This document shows positions 9,540 to 20,984 of a DNA stretch of 64,000 nucleotides, piece after piece. Within the stretch, counting starts at the first letter, position 1; every line of letters starts with the position of its first letter. The notes beneath the pieces were generated by a model. That model was not told the origin of the DNA. It saw only the letters and a list, made by a program, of their open reading frames with translations, and did not search any database. Origin of the DNA: Mantis religiosa. Lineage: Eukaryota; Arthropoda; Insecta; Mantodea; Mantidae. The stretch covers positions 14,481,806 through 14,545,805 of the forward strand of contig CM060950.1 of assembly GCA_030765055.1 (NCBI GenBank), given 5' to 3'. The position numbers were made by a program, and so were the translations under genes.

Positions 9540-11273
9540 GTGTCCTCAGAAGAAGGCACCAAAAAGGTCCCTATGCCTCCTTTCCTGGTCCTTGTGGACA
9601 AGGAGCGAGAGGCCCAAGTGCAGCCCATTGACCTCGTCAGTAGGCTGATCTTTACTGTCGTGAAGGTGGAACGCTTTCACGACAGGGAAGGACCCATGCA
9701 GTGCCATCGGTGCATGGGGTTCCACCACTCAAGCGCTATGTGTGAGCGAAAGCTCACATGCCTGAGATGTGCGGGCCCTCATGCCCTGAAAGACTGTCCG
9801 AAGCCACCCGAGGAGCGCCGCCTCATCAGCGGTAACTCAAACCTCGTCGCGCATGGACCGAGAGGACCTACGTTCTACCCGGCCCGCGGCAGGCCGGACG
9901 TTCTCGATATCATGATCACCAAGAACTTCACATACCATCTAGACCTCTCTGTAGTCAACGACCCAGTCATGGTGGACTCGAACGTTGGCATGCCAGCTCT
10001 GTTAAATCCAGACTGGACATACGAGGTTGACTGGGATGCAGCCATCCTTGACCTTAACCAAACCATAGACGTGCGACTACGCATCGACTCTATCGAGGCG
10101 TTGGAAGCGGCAGCCACATCCTTCTCCCAACATCTCCTAAATGTGGTACGGGCGCACACGTACCGCATTCCATCGGAATACCACAACCCCAGAAACATAC
10201 CTCCTGAACTCCGGCAGCTGCTTAAAGCTAAAGCAGTCGTACGGAAGCTATGGCAGCGTTTCCGCCACCCCAGGATCGAAGCTGTCTACCGGTGGTTCAA
10301 ATCCCTGGCAAGAAGACTGCTACGTGCGCACCGCTCAGCAGCCTGGGAACACACAATGCAGAGGGTTGACCTCACTGAGAAGCAACCCTGGCGGATAATC
10401 CCTTGCCTCAGAAGGGACCGGACCGAGCACCGGCATCCACTCCATGGCACTCGTGGAAGGCTCGCATTCGAGCCCCAAGAGAAAGCCACGTGTTTTGCAG
10501 ATTACTTGGAGAGTCAATTCGAACCAAGGGAAGACCCCCAAGACGACGAGTTCACCGAACATGTGGAGGACACGGTGGAATACCTCTACGAGGTAACACC
10601 AGCTCCACGTGCGGAGATCCACATCCCCATCATCACCCCTAAGCAGGTGACCGCCCAAATCAATAGCCTGAAACCCAACAAATCCCCTGGGCACGATAGT
10701 GTCACAGCTACCATGCTCCAGCACCTTCCTCGGAAGGCTGTGATTTACAATGCATGCCTCACCCTGCGCCACTTCCCAACTTGTTGTAAAGAGGCAAGGG
10801 TGGTATGCATATTGAAGCTGCGCAAGAATCCAGTTTTTCCGGAAAGTTACCGATCCATTAGCTTGCTCCCAATCGTCTCAAAGATCTTTGAACGATTGCT
10901 CCTCCCCCGCCTAACTCCTCTCTTCGAGGAAAGGCTCATATTCCCGGATCACCAATTCGGTTTCCGTCGGGGCCACTCCACCACCTTGCAGTTACTGCGC
11001 TTGGCGGAGAAGGCTGCTCTGGGATTCCAGGACGGCCTCAAAACCATCGCTGTGCTCTTGGACGTGGAGAAGGCCTTCGCCACCACGTGGCACGTTCAAA
11101 CTCAAAGTAGCACAACACCCCACTCCCTACCTGTCAATACTCAGCAGCTTCCTCAAGGACCGCACCTTCAGAGTGCGGGTCGAGGGGAAGCTATCCTCTG
11201 TCAGACCCATAGCGGCTGGAGTCCCGGAAGGCAGTGTCCTGTCCCCGCTACTCTTCGCCGCCTACATGTCTGA
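9540..11273 (+). pseudogene. Fused jockey frame: gag knuckles joined to endonuclease C-terminus and RT
   Basis: A 577-codon open frame joins two normally separate proteins. Residues 1-95 are ORF1: VPMPPFLVLVDKE, CHRCMGFHHSSAMC and CLRCAGPHALKDC, with the third finger missing. At about residue 95 it passes straight into ORF2 endonuclease (VAHGPRGPTFYPARGRPDVL), having lost the endonuclease N-terminus including the metal-binding GDFNA motif. The linker and RT follow: FADYLESQFEPRED, LKPNKSPGHDS, SYRSISLLPIVSKIFERLL, HQFGFRRGHSTTLQLLRL and AVLLDVEKAFATTWH. After about 11095 the frame shifts away from the real one. The GPDG-type motif reads GHDS. The fusion is inferred to be an internal deletion, not a designed protein. 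Confidence 0.78.
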
Positions 11274-11960
11274 CCTACCCACGGAACCGCGCAGTTTTGT
11301 GTCACTATGCCGACGACATCCTCATACTGGCGCAGAACAAGAACATCTGCTGTCTCCCCCCTCTACAGCGTCAGCTCCACGCCATTGGCAGGTGGAGTGA
11401 GAAATGGAGGATGGCCATTAGCCCGCAGAAGAGCTCGGCTCTTATGCTGGCTAAGACCCATAGCTGGCGCCCAGAAGGTGACCTGCGATTAAGGTGGAGA
11501 AGAATCCCCTGGGTTCGAACCGCCAAATACCTGAGAATCCAACTGGACCGCGGCTTCACTTTCACTCCGCACGTCAGGGCAAAGGCCGGCCTCGGCCACG
11601 CTGCACTCAGGCAACTCTATCCGATCTTCAGATCCACAATGCCAATCCGCCTCAAACTGCGGACATACCGTGAGATCGTCCCGCCTCTGATCCTGTACAG
11701 ATGCAAGGTCTGGGGTTCGGTGGCTCATACCACCCTCCGCAGGCTGCAAGCCGTGCAGAACAGGGCCTTAAGGATGATCTACGGTACCGCTGCAGGTTTC
11801 CATCTCACTTCCTGCACACCCAGTCTGGCATACCATACATTGTAGACGTCGTTCGCGAACGAACACGCACGTTGTATGCCAAGATCACTCCCCACCCTAA
11901 CCAGCTGGTGAACACACTTGGTCAATACGACCACCAAGGACGCCCTTGGGTGGTAGAGTC
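11173..11960 (+). pseudogene. Jockey copy B ORF2, RT catalytic and C-terminal part
   Basis: Further frames continue the RT: GVPEGSVLSPLLFAAYMSDLP, HYADDILILAQN (catalytic Asp pair), WRMAISPQKSSALML, YLRIQLDRGFTFTPHV, LILYRCKVWGSVAH, LQAVQNRALRMIY and, in another frame, GIPYIVDVVRERTRTLYAK near the C-terminus. At least two frameshifts lie between 11095 and 11845. Motif order and spacing match copy C at 21.5-22.6 kb. Confidence 0.78.
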
Positions 11961-12369
11961 TGCCTCTCCTCCCTCCCCTAACAATCACTGCCAGGTCACC
12001 TCGCACCCTCGCCGCAGCTGGCAGGTTAACACCTGCAGTCGTGCCGTGGGACGCGCACACGACCTGGAAATACCAATACCATCAACCCAATTTCCATCTG
12101 GCCTCTCGCTACTGGTTCCACCACGGCTTGTTGGCTCGCTAGCGACCGCAAAAGCAGGGTGGAACGGGCACTGTTCCCCCAAGGGGGAATATCCCGGCAC
12201 CAGAAGCATCAGTAGAGGCCAGCTGTGCCGTCTAACATAATGACACGCAAGCTTGCGCAAAAACTTACATCTATTTTACCGCACGGGTAAATCCTCACAG
12301 CGGATAGGTACCGTGGCGTGTAACCCTCTGCCCGGGAGAACCCCGGCAACCTGCACCTGCTCTTGGCTC

Positions 12370-12656
12370 TGGCATTCGAGCTTCAGCCAGGAGAGACTAC
12401 GCATCATTTTACCCTGAAGATGCCAAGCGCAGTACTTGGTGAAACGTCAGTATCTTCGATGCCTCCTAGACCACAGTCTACAAAGCTGGCAACAACTGTC
12501 CATGGAGAAACATTGTCCGAAGAAGCCATTTCAATGTTAACAGTTTTTCACCAGTGCCAAGATTTATTTGCCTATCACCATAAATTAGTAACATTTCCAA
12601 AATATGTATGCACAGAGCTTAATGAATTATTCCATTTAAGAACTTGGCTGACTTAA
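12370..12656 (+). mobile_element. PLE 3'-end remnant
   Basis: Just right of the jockey copies lies a segment with a well-formed hammerhead-like motif (12414-12448), the hallmark of a PLE terminal region. The open frame across it (ending LNELFHLRTWLT at 12656) has no recognised domain. It may belong to the same PLE as the RT fragment at 6.0-6.45 kb, split by the jockey insertions, but the two could not be joined by sequence. Confidence 0.5.
12414..12448 (+). ncRNA. Hammerhead ribozyme-like motif
   Basis: Core CTGAAGA (12414-12420), then an unpaired T, then a 6-bp helix II with GCCAAG facing CTTGGT around loop CGCAGTA, then GAAAC and GTC (12446-12448). Helix III would be only AC/GT with no loop, as in PLE hammerheads that are thought to work as dimers. 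Helix I pairing is weak here (CC against AG), so activity is uncertain. Confidence 0.6.
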
Positions 12657-13868
12657 TTGGTTTTATTTCAAATATTAATTATAATTTAATTATTTGAGAT
12701 GCAAAAGATAAAACCCAGACTTTATTTTAACATATTGAATTCACATCTTCCACAAAGTGTGAACAATATGGGTCTTACAGATACCTACTGTAACCGCAGT
12801 ATCAGACAGCGATTAGGAGGTGGCGAATTAATCGAAATCACGAGAATTAAAAAAGAAGATAAATTAATAAAAATGCTTTGCTAAACTAATATAAAATATT
12901 GTTATATTAATATGAAATTAGAATGAAATTAGAGTAATGATTAAAATAGCAGTTTAATTAAGAATAAGATGGGAAGAATATAATTTAAGACAACTAACAT
13001 GCTAGAATCCATGTAAGGGAGAGAAAATATTTCTGTAAAATCTGAACACAAGTCGGAGAGACAGGAAGAGGTGACCGTTAGCCTCCTTGTTTAAGGAAAG
13101 GTTCAATGTCTGAGAACTATAGCCAGGAATGTGTAGGAACAATAAGGTTTTCAAGATGCGGTCAAGCATAAGACCTAAAAGGATTTACTTTGCTGAGGTG
13201 ATAACGATGTATACCGTTACAAAGAGCCCAGGGTAGGCGTGACCCAACTCACGGTGGGATGTAAGGTCAATGAGTTCGATGAGTTTTGCTAACCAATAAA
13301 GAAAAATCGAAATAAAATGAGAAACCAATAATAATGTAAGGTTTGAGAAATGGGGAGAAGGGTGAGTTATTTTGGTCATGTGATAAAGAGTTAGAGTGGG
13401 GATCAGAATAAGGTACGAACTGAATCGCAGAGTAGACGAAAACTCACTTCAACAGTCATACTACGAGGGGAAAGATGTGTTAGTGCGCGTGAAGAAGTAG
13501 TAAAGATTTCTAAGTCCGAAATGTAGGGAAGTCAAGAATAACGCAACCAGCGTAAGAGAAGCAGCAGAAGAAGTTTATAATAGCAAAGTATTCGCCGTAT
13601 AAAGAAGTAAGAGAATTCTGTTAGGAAGTTTAGTAACAGGTGGTCGCCGCTACAAATCAATCTGAATCAACGAACTTAGTGAGAATTAAATTAAATCATT
13701 TTTGCAACGAACCAGTGTATTATTGAGACAACTGAGCAGCCAACAAACAACAAATCCATTTCCTACAACCATTCACCTGAGGATAAGAGATCTCATAGCT
13801 CCAATTAGAACCCAAATCAAAAGTAAACACCAACCAATTGAAATCTGACATGCGGGTATGCCGCATAA
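12657..13868 (+). repeat. AT-rich flank and probable 5' LTR of the Ty3/gypsy element
   Basis: No protein pattern is seen. The right end meets a canonical tRNA primer binding site at 13869, so at least the last few hundred bases should be LTR. The LTR start was not found and no second LTR exists in the window for comparison, because the element is truncated on the right. Purine-rich repeats of gaag/gacgac type occur on both sides of the junction. Confidence 0.35.
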
Positions 13869-13886
13869 TGGCGCCCAACGTGGGGC
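13869..13886 (+). other. Primer binding site for tRNA
   Basis: TGGCGCCCAACGTGGGGC begins with the TGG that pairs with the CCA end of the priming tRNA. It lies about 450 bp upstream of the gag start, which is the standard position. It fixes the right edge of the 5' LTR near 13866. Confidence 0.75.
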
Positions 13887-14331
13887 TTCGAATTGTAGGA
13901 AATGGGTGAAATGTAACGACAACGACGAGAAGTGAGAAGAACGACGACGAAGGACGACTACGAGGAGAAGTGAGAAGACAGACGACGACAACTACGATGA
14001 GGACAGCAGAGACTACGAAGAAGACGGCAAAAACAACTAACAAGTAAAATTTTCCCCCAACCAAGAGAGAAGTTCAAGTTCTTTCGACATCAACTGAGCC
14101 TACTAGACGACGAGCATCACGACAACAATTGGTAAAGACATCACATAAACACCACAGCCATACAACAGAACTGTGAGTTACACATACTCAATTTATATTT
14201 CTTGTAAATGTAATATCATTCATTGAGATCAATATCTATGTAATGTCTTAGTAATAAGTATTTTGGAAGGGAAATTAGAAAATTTAAAGGGGAAGTTCAA
14301 TGCTTTTGAGAAATAACAGAATAAATTTAAA

Positions 14332-15650
14332 ATGGAAAATTCTGGGGAACAAATAGTTATGGAGACAGAGAAAGAGTTAGAAGTTGTTAATGAAGAGATA
14401 ATGGAAAGCAGTGTTATAGGATCAGTAGATGAGGATGTAAATGGTGTAAGTAGCTTAAATGTAAATAGGAGAAGTGACAATCCTGGGGTAATGGAAAATC
14501 TACAAGAGATGTTCCAGAAACTCATGGCGCAAATGACTATTCAGAGTCAAACACTAGAGGCTAAATTAGTAGAACAGAACCAATCACTAGAGGCTAAATT
14601 ACTAGATCAGAGCAAAGCTATGGACAAAAAATTAAGTCAAATTACAAGCCAAGGGAAATCCAGACTGTAAAAGAGGCCCTGCAGCGAGAAGTAGGTACTA
14701 TAAGAAGTGACCTAGAAGCTACCAAATCTCTCGTTGCAGGAGTAGAAAATAGAATAGGGGAGGAAATTAATAAGGAGAGAATAAGATTAGATGAACTGAC
14801 CACGACACAGGTAACTTTTGTACAAGAGATAAATGACCGGTTTGACACTGTAAACGATAGTATAGCAGCTGACATGGAGAAGTTAAAAGAAAAGGTAGCA
14901 CGTGTAACAAATATTCAATCAGAAAATACACAAATGTTGAGGGAGACAGTAAGCGAGATATCTCAAATCGGAGATACTGTAACTGGCTTACAGCTGGGAC
15001 AGCAAGGGCAGGTACCTGAGAGTTCCAATTGTTCTATACATACACACAATGGAGAGAGGCAGAACGAACAGGTTAGCGCCCCTTCTGTCTCTCCTCAAAA
15101 CAGCAATAATAGCGAAGTAAATATGCAAAACGTAAATATGTATCCACCAGTGCACATGAATTTTCTAAGCGAATTGCCCCTCCCGAAATTTAATTGTCGC
15201 AATGACAACGCAGTACAATTTTTGGCCGACTTAGAAAAGTATTTTGCCATCAGAGGTGTACCCGAGCAATATAAGATAATAGTTCAAAGGGCGTTACAAT
15301 CTGCCGAACTTAATTGGCTACGAGTAACTGTGGGAGAAGGATGCAGCTACGAGTTGTTCAAAACAGCTTTCCTAGAAAAGTATTGGAACGCCAATGTCCA
15401 ATACCAAGTAACGAATCAGATAACAAATGGCCGATACCAAGGTAATAATGGAGAGTCTATTACTGATTATTTCCTGAGATATTCGCAAATGAGTAAATAT
15501 CTACAACCTCCATTACAGGAAGCCGAACTGATTTCTCTTCTCACGCCCCATCTTCCTGAGAACATTAGAAATCACATGGTGGTAGCAAGACCTCAGACAT
15601 TGAGAGAGGCAATTACATTATTAACAGCTTTACAAAGCGTTGGGACGTAA
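14332..15650 (+). pseudogene. Ty3/gypsy gag (structural protein)
   Basis: ATG at 14332 opens an acidic N-terminus (MENSGEQIVMETEKELE), followed by a coiled coil rich in Gln and Leu with an imperfect 33-bp internal repeat encoding two copies of LEAKL-x-(E/D)Q. The first frame ends at 14670. The next frame carries the coiled coil on (EEINKERIRLDEL) and holds the retrotransposon gag domain: LPLPKFNCRNDNAVQFLADL, NWLRVTVGEGCSYELFKTAF, EKYWNANVQYQV and the TDYFLRYSQMSKYL region. A TAA at 15648 interrupts it. The protein would assemble particles around the element RNA. Confidence 0.75.
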
Positions 15651-15677
15651 AATTCACAAAATAGACATGAGAATCGA

Positions 15678-16157
15678 ATGCCAGTGAGAAATCCACACAG
15701 ACCGTGGAATAATAATAATCATGACGGGGAAAGGGCACACAATCCCCGAAATTTTAACACAAACCATATGGCTACTCGTCAAAGATACGATGCCCACGTC
15801 CCGAGGGAATTCCCTAACAACAATAGAGGGAGACAGGGACCACCAAATTCAAATTCATATAATTTTCCTATAAGATATGTACATGTAACTAGGAATGGAA
15901 ATAGGGGTCACCCCCCATTTCTTCGAAGAGGGAATGCAAGACCGACGTTCCGACTACCAGAAGCTAATAGACAGTATCAACCACGTGACGCTGGTAGAGA
16001 GAACAATACAGACAGACCTGAAGTAAGACAGAGGAATCAACTTCTCTCAAGAGAATGGGTGCGTTCTCCTCCACCCACACCGAGGGACGCGGCACCCGAG
16101 GTAGATGAAAGGCCAGATACGACAAAGCAGACGGGAAACGACTCCAGGGTGCGATAG
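15678..16157 (+). pseudogene. Ty3/gypsy gag C-terminal basic region
   Basis: Same frame as the gag domain, after the stop at 15648. It is rich in Arg, Asn, Pro and Gly with RG-type stretches (NNRGRQGPPN, FLRRGNARPTF). No CCHC zinc knuckle is visible, so nucleic acid binding is presumably by the basic stretch. This lack of a knuckle is seen in some insect gypsy lineages. Confidence 0.6.
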
Positions 16158-16180
16158 AAGACGTCCCGCATCGGACCCGG

Positions 16181-17590
16181 ATGAACACGCTAGTTCTTAA
16201 TTTGAACAGGGACACAGCTCTGAGTAGGGTGGTACAGAATAAAACAGAAACAGAAATAGTAAACGGTACTCAAATAAACAATCACTTAACAGAATTGCAA
16301 GAAGTGAGAGATGCTCCACGTATTGCTGCAATAATAAACAAAGAAAAATGGCACATTACCATAGATTCAGGATCCTCAGTTTCAGCTATAAGTCAAGCAT
16401 TCTTTTATCACTTAAAAAACAATGGAATGAAATTGCAAACATTGCCCGTGAAAAGTGCATATTGTACTCTGGCGGTAGGTCGCGCCAAACAAAAGATTAA
16501 TACACAAATGCTTTTGAAAGTCACCATTGGGGAGGATACAATAGAATTTGTATGTTTTGTTATTAATAGGCTATCTGTAGACATTATTATGGGTAATGAC
16601 GTGTTGTATGCGCTTCAAGCTAAGTTGAATTATCAAATGGAAGCCTTGGAAATCAAAATTAAAGACGTCATAGTTAAAGTTCCGTTTAGCTCAAGGGAAG
16701 CAGAAAATGAGATAAGATTGACAGATGAAGAAAAAGAAATAGATGGAGAAACATTTTTTGTAGAATTTATACGAATAGGAGGGATGGAGCTAGTTAAGAT
16801 GAATCCATTAGAAGCAGAAGAGATGAGAAACTATGATAAGGATGAGTATATAGCCGGAGAAGAAGGGCTTTTAGAGATGACGTCATACGGACTTGGGCAA
16901 GAAGAAGCAAGTGGGAGAGAAGTGATTACCCAAACAGATGATTTCCAGGTAGCTGAACATAACATAAACATGAGCTACAAAATAAGAGAAACAGTAGCAA
17001 ACTCAAACCTTCTCAACGACCACCAAAAAGAGATTTTTTATAACATTTTATGTAAACATAGAAATGTATTTTCGGAACACACTGGGACCTATAGTGATTT
17101 TGAGTATGAATTCGAGATACATGATGTTCCCCCATTATAATATAAGTGCAGACCTATTCCATTGGATTTACAGGAGGCAGTGAACCTTAAAATACAGGAA
17201 ATGTTGGAAGATGGAATTCTGGAGATATCTACATCAAAATTTATAAGTCCCCTATGTATAGTCAGAAAAGCAAATGGAACAGTACGACTGACGATAGATG
17301 GACGTCATATAAACCAATACATTGTTCCGGATAATTTTCGAACCCCAGCAAAAGAGCAAATTTTGGCCGGTATTGGGACACAAAGGTATTTTACTTCACT
17401 AGATGTGACCAACTCATTTTTGCAAATTAAGTTGAAGCCTGAGTTAAGGCAATATACCTCATTTTTGCACGGAGGATATCAGTACCAGTTTACAAGAAAT
17501 TGCTTTGGACTAATTCTGGAAGCGCATTCCTACGGGCGATGTAGAAAATACTCAACACGCAAAGGGAAACATATGTGTCACAGTATGTAG
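16181..17590 (+). pseudogene. Ty3/gypsy pol: protease and RT fingers/palm
   Basis: The first part has the aspartic protease motif ITIDSGSSVSAIS (about residue 65) and the flap and second hallmark SVDIIMGNDVLYALQ. After an acidic linker the RT begins: LSDHQKEIF-like NLLNDHQKEIFYNIL, YKCRPIPLDLQEAV, LEDGILEISTSKFISPLCIV, RLTIDGRHINQYIV and FTSLDVTNSFLQIKL (first catalytic Asp). One in-frame TAA (17138-17140) separates protease from RT. At about 17510 a frameshift disrupts the usual PFGL..AP..F stretch. Confidence 0.82.
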
Positions 17591-18669
17591 ATGATTTATT
17601 GATATGCAGTAGAACAGTGGAAGATCACCTTACATATTTGGATTTAGTGCTCGGGAGGCTAGCAAATGCTGGATTAACACTGAATTGGGCAAAATGTAAA
17701 CTTTTCCAGGAATCGGTTAAATATTTAGGATATATCATAACAGGCGAAAATATAGCTCCTGATCCAGAATTACCAGTGTTAAAGATGGATGTAACCTTCA
17801 GTATAAAATTAACAAAGGAGATGAGAAGATTGTCGGAATTACAACGCCAGGATTGGAAATTAAAACAAATTATGGAAAAGGCATTGCCCATAGATCAAGC
17901 AAATTCACAGAAATACGGAGTGCTAAATAACGTATTGTATAAGTTACAGGGTGTTTCCAAACCTGCTTGGAAAGCATATATACCCGCAGCGATGGAAGAG
18001 TTAGTGATTTCTGCTTACCACACAGCTCTTATACATGCTGGCGTTGAGAAGACAATGATTTCCATAAGCAACCATTTATACATATTTAGATTAGGCAAGA
18101 AAGTTAGGACCTTTATATCTACATGTGACATCTGCCAGAGGGCAAAATCATTAAATTATAAGATAGATCGACTCCCTGTATCCATCACCAGGAAGGAACC
18201 ATTAGAATTAGTTGCAGCGGATGCATATGGTCCACTCCCGGTAGGAAGAGGAGGATTAACATATTTATTTGTACTTATCGACGTGATGTCGAAATTTGTG
18301 AAAATATACCCTCTCAAGAAATTAACAAGTGCAGCATGCGCGAATAAAATAGTGAAAGACTATATAGTCAAATACGGGAAGATGAAAGCACTATTAGTAG
18401 ATAACGCGTCCATACACCATGGAAGACGATTCGTGCACACCATTCAGGATGCCGGAATTTGCATCTATAATACAACGTCGTACCATCCATGCTCTAATCC
18501 AAGCGAGCGCGTACTGAAAGACCTAGGTGTTCATCTCCGAGTCCTTTGTTCATTGAAACAGACTACCTGGCCAGACCACATCAACTATATTGAGTTTATA
18601 TTCAATAATTCAGTCAATCTAACCACAGGATATGCTCCTATCCAATTGTATAGACTGGAAGAATTCTAA
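17575..18669 (+). pseudogene. Ty3/gypsy pol: RT YVDD block fused to integrase, RNase H deleted
   Basis: The frame opens with the catalytic YVDDLLICSRT and the thumb-entry motif KYLGYIITGENIAPDPE. It then jumps directly to a pre-integrase stretch (LSELQRQDWKLKQIMEKAL), so the connection and RNase H domains, roughly 250-300 residues, are absent. The integrase follows: an HHCC zinc module (HTALIH ... CDIC), then the catalytic triad in AADAYGPLP, LLVDNASIHHG and NPSERVLKDL. It ends at TTGYAPIQLYRLEEF, before the usual C-terminal domain. Confidence 0.82.
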
Positions 18670-18675
18670 GCAAAG

Positions 18676-18694
18676 GTGTGTGTGTGTGTGTGTG
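18676..18694 (+). repeat. (GT)n microsatellite
   Basis: A pure GT run of about 9 units sits directly after the integrase stop and marks the broken edge of the Ty3/gypsy element. Confidence 0.9.
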
Positions 18695-18699
18695 CAATA

Positions 18700-18905
18700 G
18701 TTTGTAATTAATAACTAACTGTATTGTAATAATTGCAGTATAAAGTGATTGTAATTAATAACTGTATTGTAATACTTGCACTATAATGTAATTGTAAATA
18801 GTGACCTGACCATGCTTATAACTTGTAATTTCAAGTACACAGGCAATAAAGAAATTTATTATTATTATTATTATTATTATTATCATCATCATCATCATCA
18901 TTTCT
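18700..18905 (+). mobile_element. LINE 3' tail with (TTA)n(TCA)n
   Basis: Repeats of a tgtaattaataactgtattgta-type sequence lead to AATAAA at about 18846, followed by TTA repeats (about 18857-18884) and TCA repeats (to 18902). AT-rich 3' UTRs ending in short tandem repeats are typical of CR1/jockey-type LINEs. A comparable ATT tail is at 56.2 kb. It is probably a heavily 5'-truncated copy. Confidence 0.45.
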
Positions 18906-19149
18906 GGCATGACAGCACTGTGTGGGCCCTAGCCTTCTGTAGAAATTTTTGCCATTCTTCCCTCACCAAAGCCATGCTTCTCCAATTCCTTATTTCCAGG
19001 ATTTTTGTATGACGCATTATATGTGCCATAAAAAGTGAACAAAACAATATTTTTATTTTCTAAGCTGATAGAGTAAAAGGAACCAGAATTTGAAAACATG
19101 ACAGAGCAACATAAAACATGCGCTTACTGGGGTTATAAATTCAAACAAT

Positions 19150-19780
19150 ATATGAAATCAGACAGGTCAGATTCACAATCCAATACAAAAGCTCCAGTGA
19201 ATGAATCAGATGAGCGTCTACTGCACTGATCGGCCCAACGGATTAGCAAAAGGAGGGACTACAATACTAGTACATAATTCAATAGAACATTATCAAAAAT
19301 TTATCCCAGCACTAATCCATATGGAGGGAACAGCCATTTCCATTATCATTAAAGATCAACCGCTAAGGGTTGTGAGCATATAACCCACCGGGACAACTGC
19401 TATACCAAGATCTAGACAATACTTAATTAGGGCGGCAAATCATAGTAGCGGAGGACTTCAATGCCTCACAAGAAAGCTGGAAATGCCACTCAAACAATAT
19501 GACAAACTTCACAGGAATATGCTAAATAACTATATAATAGCGCACACATTGGAGCAAACATACATACCAAAAAATAGACAGCAATGACCAAATACACTAG
19601 ACCTAGCCCTTTGTAAAAATACCTTTAGGTACAATCTGCAGCTAATAGACACACTAGCATCAGATTCATTACGCAGTTCAAATCAAAATAGAGGAAGCAA
19701 CAAGTCTTACACCACTGCCACTAAGAAGCGACTTCCACCATGTAAATTGGGTAGTCTTCCGCGATACATTAGATTCTCAC
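19150..19780 (+). pseudogene. Jockey-group LINE endonuclease fragment
   Basis: Across three frames: YCTDRPNGLAKGGTTILV, TAISIIIKDQPLRVVSI, IVAEDFNASHKSW (degenerate GDFNA metal-binding block), NTLDLALCKNTFRYNLQLI, ASDSLPVQIKIE and HHVNWVVFRDTL. This is the middle and end of a LINE endonuclease in a decayed state. It ends where jockey copy C begins (about 19785). Its AT-rich codons differ from copy C and look like LINE N. Confidence 0.65.
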
Positions 19781-19789
19781 CTCCAGGAC

Positions 19790-19989
19790 CACGAGCCTCT
19801 GCAGAGCCAGGAAACGGTAGACACGGTTGGTTGCAGCAACTGTTGCAGAACCACGGCCGGCGTCTCTGTGAACTGGTGGTGAGGTTCTTCGACACCACGG
19901 ATTCTGCAGCCCGAATGGTCATTGCCATGGAGGCGCTTGCCTTGTTATCCACTGTAAGCCGTGCGAGCCATAATGGCGGGTCGAACTAG
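19790..19989 (+). pseudogene. Jockey copy C ORF1 C-terminus
   Basis: The frame reads GNGRHGWLQQLLQNHGRRL, RFFDTTDSAARMVIAMEAL and ends at TAG 19987-19989. It corresponds in position to the C-terminal segment of copy A ORF1. The ORF2 ATG at 19973 overlaps this end by 17 bases, a different coupling from the taaatg of copy A. Confidence 0.6.
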
Positions 19990-20930
19990 GTCTCTGTCCT
20001 CGTTCAGATTCGCATTCTGGAATGCGAGTGGCATCAATGGACAACAGGATGAACTCTTACATTTTGCGAGGTCATTTGCTTTGGATCTCATCTTAGTATC
20101 AGAAACACATCTGACATGAAATGTCCTTCCGGATTTCCGGCTATCACTGCCTCAGGGTCGACCGTGTTGGCCGTCGTGGCGGTGGCACAGCGATCTTTGT
20201 GAGGAGAGGGGTATTCTTTAAACCTATCCAGCTTTCCGCTCTTTAAACCCTTGAAGCCATGGCCGTCTGCGTGAACCTGGGCGGTTCCGAAGTCCTGATA
20301 GTGTCTGCATATCACCCTCCTTGCCAACAGTTCGTTGCTAACTATTATCTCTCTATCCTCGCTCTACATCCCAACGTCATTATGGCTGACGATTTGAATG
20401 CTAAACACACGCGTTGGCATTCGGGTCCCCGGACAGACGCAAGAGGCAGAGAAATCATCCGCATAATAGATGGAGATCCTCAATTGAGAGTCCCTTGCAA
20501 CCCACTCATTTCCCGCGAATTCAAGGCCGTCCTTTGGTCATTGACTTAGCAATCATCAAACATTTTCCATATCACTTATCACTCAATTCACAAAGCGCCT
20601 TACATTCCGACCACAACCCAGTTGTGGCCGAGGTCAACTTACGGGTTGTCAGTCATGAATTCACGGTTCAAAACCGTGAGGTCGATTCGGATTGCATACA
20701 GGTCTGCCTAAATGACTCCATACCTCCTAACCCACACATTACAGACATACCAACCTCAGAGACGGCGATCTCCTTCACCTACATCGTAGGACGAACTGTT
20801 CGTAACCTCACCGTCCACACTCCAGCACCTCTACACCCTCACGTCATCCCGCTAGACATCCATCTACTCATCCACCGCTCTTGGGCGGCTTGCAGACTCT
20901 TATCAGCGACACCGCACTCGCCATAATCAA
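19973..20930 (+). pseudogene. Jockey copy C ORF2 endonuclease
   Basis: Starts MAGRTRSLSSFRFAFWNASG. Then LILVSETHL, a TGA, GRRGGGTAIFVRRGVFF, MAVCVNLGGSEVLIVSAYHPP, IMADDLNAKHTRWHSG (metal-binding block, GDFNA changed), PLVIDLAIIKHFPYHL and HSDHNPVVAEV (catalytic His region). At least three frame changes (about 20160, 20245 and 20520). The domain order matches copies A and B. Confidence 0.8.
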
Positions 20931-20984
20931 GTTCTGCTTGTGCGCTTGCGCCGAGAGGTTCAACTTTGACTACGCGAGCACCGT

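Larger units (their letters stand above)
9110..12360 (+). mobile_element. Jockey-clade LINE, copy B (internally deleted)
   Basis: A second jockey element lies directly downstream of copy A in the same orientation. It is diverged from A (the shared endonuclease stretch is roughly 60 percent alike by eye), so it is not a recent duplicate. It holds the end of ORF1, most of ORF2 and a 3' untranslated region of about 400 bp ending near 12360. A deletion has joined ORF1 to ORF2. No A-tail is obvious. Confidence 0.75.
13869..18669 (+). mobile_element. Ty3/gypsy LTR retrotransposon, internal region, 3'-truncated
   Basis: Order: primer binding site, leader, gag, protease, RT, integrase. This is the Ty3/gypsy arrangement (integrase after RT). 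The RNase H is missing, the integrase C-terminus is cut, and no 3' LTR follows. The AT-rich codon use contrasts with the GC-rich jockey genes beside it. It has frameshifts in gag and pol and is an inactive copy. Confidence 0.85.

Noticed and set aside
10335..10772. 145-codon minus-strand frame in jockey copy B
   Set aside because: Antisense shadow of the RT linker with no motif.
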